Source: Clostridiales bacterium UBA3758
GTDB taxonomy: Bacteria > Bacillota > Clostridia > Oscillospirales > Oscillospiraceae
Reading direction: 5' to 3'
Assembly (NCBI GenBank): GCA_002371675.1
Contig: DFGE01000015.1
Location: 1-64,000, forward strand
DNA: 64,000 nucleotides
The notes beneath the pieces are model-generated. The model was not told the DNA's origin. It ran no database searches and saw only the letters and a program-made list of their open reading frames with translations. Of this stretch, positions 60,788-64,000 are shown in pieces; the stretch's first letter is position 1; each line of letters opens with the position of its first letter. The position numbers and the translations under genes are program-made.

Positions 60788-61665
60788 ACGAAAACAAGCC
60801 AGGAACCCTTTATATCGTCGCGACGCCCATCGGCAATTCGCGCGACATGTCTCCCCGCGGGATGCAGATACTCGAGGAGGCGGACATGATCGCCGCCGAG
60901 GACACGCGCCGCTCCATGGTGCTGCTCGGCAAGCTCGGCATCCGCAACAAGCTCGTCTCCAACCACAAGTTCAACGAGTACGGCAAGGCGAAGTTTTTCA
61001 TCAACGCCATGCTCAACGGGCAGAGCGTCGCCGTCATCACCGATGCGGGCACGCCCTGTATCTCCGATCCCGGCAATGAGCTCATCAAGGCCGCTGTCGA
61101 GGCGGGGATCCGCGTGGTGGGCGTGCCGGGCTGCTGCGCGGCCGTGAACGCACTGGCGATCTCCGGCTTCGACCTCTCCTCCTTCTGCTTCTTCGGTTTC
61201 TTCCCGCGGGAGAATCCCGAACGGCGCAAGCTGCTCGAAAAGCTCCGCCGCGGGGATACGCGCACCTTCGCCCTCTATGAGAGCCCCAAGCGCATCATGG
61301 ATCTGGTGGACTGGTTCATCGAGGTGGAGGCCGAGGTGCGCATGGTGCTCTGCAACGACATGACCAAGCTCCACGAGATGACCTTCCGCGGCACGCCTGC
61401 CGAGGTCAAGGAGCAGCTTCTCGCCAAGGGCAATTACGACAAAGGCGAATATGCCGTCGTCGTCGAGGTCGCGGAGGACTATATTTTCAACAAGGTCGAG
61501 CACACCGTCTCCGCCGAGGCCATGCTGGTCGACGCGATGGTGAAGGGACTCTCGGGCAAGGAGGCCGTCGCTGCGGTACTCGAGGACGAGAACAATTCCT
61601 ACAGCAAGAACGAGCTCAAGGCCGCGGCCCTGCGGCTCAAGAAGCTCCTGGGGGAAGGCGCATGA
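60784..61665 (+). CDS. rsmI: 16S rRNA 2'-O-methyltransferase RsmI
   Basis: A 293-aa tetrapyrrole-methylase-fold enzyme that methylates C1402 of 16S rRNA. TLYIVATPIGN at the N-terminus, AEDTRRS, VITDAGTPCISDPG and FFGFFPRE are diagnostic; the C-terminal HTH-like tail (SGKEAVAAVLEDENNSYSKNELKAAALRLKKLL) is present. It overlaps both neighbours by 4 bases. Confidence 0.96.
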   Translation: MNENKPGTLYIVATPIGNSRDMSPRGMQILEEADMIAAEDTRRSMVLLGKLGIRNKLVSNHKFNEYGKAKFFINAMLNGQSVAVITDAGTPCISDPGNELIKAAVEAGIRVVGVPGCCAAVNALAISGFDLSSFCFFGFFPRENPERRKLLEKLRRGDTRTFALYESPKRIMDLVDWFIEVEAEVRMVLCNDMTKLHEMTFRGTPAEVKEQLLAKGNYDKGEYAVVVEVAEDYIFNKVEHTVSAEAMLVDAMVKGLSGKEAVAAVLEDENNSYSKNELKAAALRLKKLLGEGA

Positions 61666-62807
61666 GCAGACTGACGCGCGATCTCTCCGCCGCGCTGCCG
61701 ACGCTCACAAAGCTGGTCTTCAGCCAGCCCGTTGACAGGACGGAGGCGCAAAAGGTCAGCGTCCGCCCGGTGTTCGGGCGAGGCGGCAGAAGCTTCCAGG
61801 CGGAGCTGCTGCGCGGCGACAAGGCCTTCCATGAGAACCTTGCCGAGGACGCGCTGCCCGCTTATGTGCGGGACAATCTCGACGGACGCTACCGCCAGGT
61901 CCTGCTCGTGAGCGAGGAGGGCAGCAGCCAGTACGTCCTCCGGCAGAACGGAGACTATAAGAAAACCGGCTCCGGCGCGGGCGTACCCCGTCCCGGGGAG
62001 GGGCATGACCGTGGGAAGACGTACATCCTCCGCGAGGGCGAGGCCATCCCCGCCCTGGTCGATCTCGGCGTCTTCACCGCGGACTACCGCATCGTGAAGG
62101 CCCGCTACGAGAAATACCGGCAGATCAACCGCTTCGTCGAGCTGGTGGATCAGGCCTTCGCCGGCAGCACAAGGCGGGATATCACGATCCTCGACTTCGG
62201 CTGCGGCAAGAGCTACCTGACCTTCATCCTCTATTACTACTTCGCCGTCAAGCGCGGCCTGGCCGTGAAGATCATCGGCTACGACCTCAAGGAGGACGTG
62301 GTGGAGCACTGCAATGCCATCGCGCGCAAATACGGCTATGACGGCCTGCGCTTTGTGCACGCGGACGTCTCGCGCGACGCGCTCTATGACGAGAAGGTGG
62401 ATATGGTGGTTTCGCTGCACGCCTGCGACACGGCCACGGACTACGCCCTGCACTACGCGATCTCCAAGGGCGCGGAGTATATCTTTTCCGTTCCCTGCTG
62501 CCAGCACGAGATCAACAGCAGCATCCGCAGGGGAGGGGAGCTGGACATCTTCCTGCGCCACGGCATCGTCAAGGAGCGCATGGCCGCCCTGCTCACGGAT
62601 TCCATCCGCACCCTCATCCTTGAGGACATGGGCTACAGCGTGGACGTGATCGAGTTCACCGACTTTTCCGACTCGCCCAAAAACCTCATGCTGCGCGCGA
62701 AAAAGACCGGCAAACGCAGCACGCGCGGCCGCGAACAGGCCGCGGCGCTCGCCGCGCAGTACGGCTTCACGCAGACGCTTCTGCGCCTCTGCGCGGAAGG
62801 AGAATAA
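61662..62807 (+). CDS. SAM-dependent methyltransferase (Methyltransf_32-like)
   Basis: A 381-aa protein: N-terminal ~150 aa of unknown fold, then a Rossmann methyltransferase with motif I LDFGCGKSYLTFILYYYF (about residue 180), IIGYDLKEDVVEHC, and the SLHACDTATDYALHYAISKG...VPCCQHE signature of the METTL25/GSTCD-like RNA or protein methyltransferases. The target is not known; position at the end of a tRNA/rRNA modification operon with 4-base overlap suggests an RNA substrate, by inference. Confidence 0.85.
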   Translation: MSRLTRDLSAALPTLTKLVFSQPVDRTEAQKVSVRPVFGRGGRSFQAELLRGDKAFHENLAEDALPAYVRDNLDGRYRQVLLVSEEGSSQYVLRQNGDYKKTGSGAGVPRPGEGHDRGKTYILREGEAIPALVDLGVFTADYRIVKARYEKYRQINRFVELVDQAFAGSTRRDITILDFGCGKSYLTFILYYYFAVKRGLAVKIIGYDLKEDVVEHCNAIARKYGYDGLRFVHADVSRDALYDEKVDMVVSLHACDTATDYALHYAISKGAEYIFSVPCCQHEINSSIRRGGELDIFLRHGIVKERMAALLTDSIRTLILEDMGYSVDVIEFTDFSDSPKNLMLRAKKTGKRSTRGREQAAALAAQYGFTQTLLRLCAEGE

Positions 62808-62818
62808 GCGAAAAAATA

Positions 62819-62860
62819 CAGCCGCCGCATCGGCAGGAACTCCTGCCGATGCGGCGGCTG
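62819..62860. terminator. Strong hairpin terminator
   Basis: 20-bp perfect stem centred on CCGCCGCATCGGCAGGA with a 2-base loop; it ends the mnmG operon and faces the convergent ricT gene. Confidence 0.9.
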
Positions 62861-62878
62861 TTTATGCTCGTTTGGTTT

Positions 62879-64000
62879 TTATTCTTCGGACGCGTGCGGC
62901 GCCTTGCTCTCTCCGCCGCGGCGGCGCGGACGGCGCCGGGACGGACGGGCTTTCTTTTCCCCGTCGGCGTGCTTTTCACCTTCGGGCTTCCTGCCGCTCT
63001 CGGGCCTCGATACGCTCTTCTCCGCGCCGTCGGCATGCTTGAGCTCGGCCTTCACGCGGCGGGCTCCGCGCCGGCCGCGGCGGGACTTCTCCTTCTCCGG
63101 GCTCGCCGGAGCCTCCGTCTGCTCCGCTGCGTGTTCCTCACGCTGCGGCTTTTTGCCGCCGGCAGCCTTCGGCGTATTCTCCGCGGCCTTGTCGGCTTCC
63201 CGGGCGCCCTTGTCGCGCCCGCCGCGGCGGCGCCGCCCGGTCTTCTTGACGACCTCGGCCTTCACCGCAGGCACAGGCTCCGTCTCCGGCTCCTCGGCGA
63301 TATAGGCGGGGATGGCCCATTCGTTCTCCGGCTCCTCGGGAAGCTCAGGCTCCTCGGGCGGATGATAATCCAGCACGTGCGGGGGCTCCTTCCCGTCGCA
63401 GGGACGTCCGCCGGGCACCTGGCAGAGCTCGCAGGCCTTGTAAAGATGCAGCGTGTCGTCCGTATCCTTGTCGAGCTTGACCTTCACGTTCTGGCGCAGG
63501 AGGTTGACCTGCACGGCGGTGCCGTAGCCGTCGATCGTCTCAACGAAGGAGCCCTGTCTGGGCACTTTTTTCACGAGATCCTCATAGGCCTCCTGCTCGT
63601 AGCGCAGGCAGCACATGAGTCTGCCGCAGCTGCCGGAGATCTTGGTCGGATTGAGGGAGAGGGACTGAACCTTCGCCATCTTGGTGGATACCGGCTGAAA
63701 ATCGTCCATAAACGCGCTGCAGCAGAAGGGGCGGCCGCAGATGCCGATGCCGCCGATCATCTTCGCCTCGTCGCGCACGCCGATCTGCCGCAGCTCGATG
63801 CGGCTGCGGAACACGCTCGCGAGATCCTTGACGAGCTCGCGGAAATCCACGCGCCCGTCGGCGGTGAAATAGAAGGTGATTTTGTTGCCCTCAAAATTGT
63901 ATTCGACGCTCACGAGCTTCATCTCCAGCCCGTGCTGCGCGATCTTCTGCCTGCAGATGCCGTAGGCTTCCTGCTCGCGCTGGCGATTGAGCGCGTCGAT
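62879..64000 (-). CDS. ricT: RicT (YaaT) PSP1-domain protein, N-terminus outside window
   Basis: The frame is open to the window edge, so the first residues are missing; the ATG at 63922 is internal. Visible parts: the PSP1 domain end, FYFTADGRVDFRELVKDLASVFRSRIELRQIGVRDEAK, the Cys clusters CGRPFCC and CGRLMCC that hold an Fe-S cluster in the RicAFT complex, and a later CELC pair. RicT with RicA and RicF directs RNase Y and affects sporulation. The last ~150 aa are an added tail rich in Arg, Lys, Glu and Gly (RRRRGGRDKG, RRGRRGARR, RRRPRRRGG), longer than in Bacillus and probably RNA-binding. Confidence 0.92.
   Translation of the reverse strand: MDALNRQREQEAYGICRQKIAQHGLEMKLVSVEYNFEGNKITFYFTADGRVDFRELVKDLASVFRSRIELRQIGVRDEAKMIGGIGICGRPFCCSAFMDDFQPVSTKMAKVQSLSLNPTKISGSCGRLMCCLRYEQEAYEDLVKKVPRQGSFVETIDGYGTAVQVNLLRQNVKVKLDKDTDDTLHLYKACELCQVPGGRPCDGKEPPHVLDYHPPEEPELPEEPENEWAIPAYIAEEPETEPVPAVKAEVVKKTGRRRRGGRDKGAREADKAAENTPKAAGGKKPQREEHAAEQTEAPASPEKEKSRRGRRGARRVKAELKHADGAEKSVSRPESGRKPEGEKHADGEKKARPSRRRPRRRGGESKAPHASEE

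Overview
The window reads as chromosome of a GC-rich gut Firmicute, most likely an Oscillospiraceae/Ruminococcaceae-type Clostridium relative. The grounds are a RicT sporulation/RNase-adaptor gene with Clostridia-type Cys clusters, strong GGAGG ribosome sites, TTGACA/TATAAT sigma-A promoters, TnpV and MobV mobile genes, and many small glycan-use operons. The taxonomic call is inference.

Region 1 (1-1219) is the 3' end of a large serine recombinase gene from another mobile element. It runs up to a 3' fragment of a tRNA-Ala(GGC) gene. Region 2 (1174-26961) is an integrative mobilizable element of about 25.8 kb, bounded by a 46-bp perfect direct repeat of the tRNA-Ala 3' end. From the left it carries a tyrosine integrase, an excisionase, a DUF6471 protein, a MobV relaxase cut by one amber codon with a candidate oriT, a ParM/ParR-like pair, and an XRE regulator. 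Next is a probable defence module: an MmeI-like type IIL restriction-modification enzyme, a ribbon-helix-helix protein, a DUF4365-like protein and a HipA-like kinase. The main cargo (13444-25762) looks like a nickel-type metal acquisition system: two paralogous methyltransferases, a frameshifted M14 deacylase, a complete NikABCDE-like ABC transporter, a third methyltransferase, a MATE exporter, a DUF4198 protein, HypB and a DUF364 protein. Its four transcription units begin at four near-identical promoters. Each has a 16-bp C-tract/G-tract palindrome abutting the -35 box and a 17-bp spacer. The right end holds a DUF6809-like gene, tnpV and integrase arm-type repeats.

Region 3 (26962-28545) is a scrap zone: a GIY-YIG nuclease gene between 12-bp direct repeats and a truncated thioester-type adhesin fragment. 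Region 4 (28535-47532) is a plant/fungal glycan locus: TetR regulator, GH5 and GPH symporter; then a divergent AraC regulator and a second GPH symporter followed by GH3, GH1, GH2, GH78 (rhamnosidase), araA and an araB remnant; then a P-loop kinase with a GH13_18 sucrose-phosphorylase-like enzyme. Together they would take in oligosaccharides by cation symport, trim glucosyl, galactosyl and rhamnosyl residues, and feed arabinose and glucose-1-phosphate into metabolism.

Region 5 (47533-52687) holds small housekeeping and regulatory genes (GNAT, alpha/beta hydrolase, YoaP-like, DUF6773, XRE, WYL) and a 164-bp MITE-like inverted-repeat element. Region 6 (52688-56446) has two divergent lipoprotein glycosidases, GH53 galactanase and GH13 amylase, whose promoters share the same -35 bases. 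Region 7 (56504-64000) has a Pro/Ser-repeat surface protein, the mnmG-mnmA-rsmI-methyltransferase operon and the 5'-truncated ricT gene.
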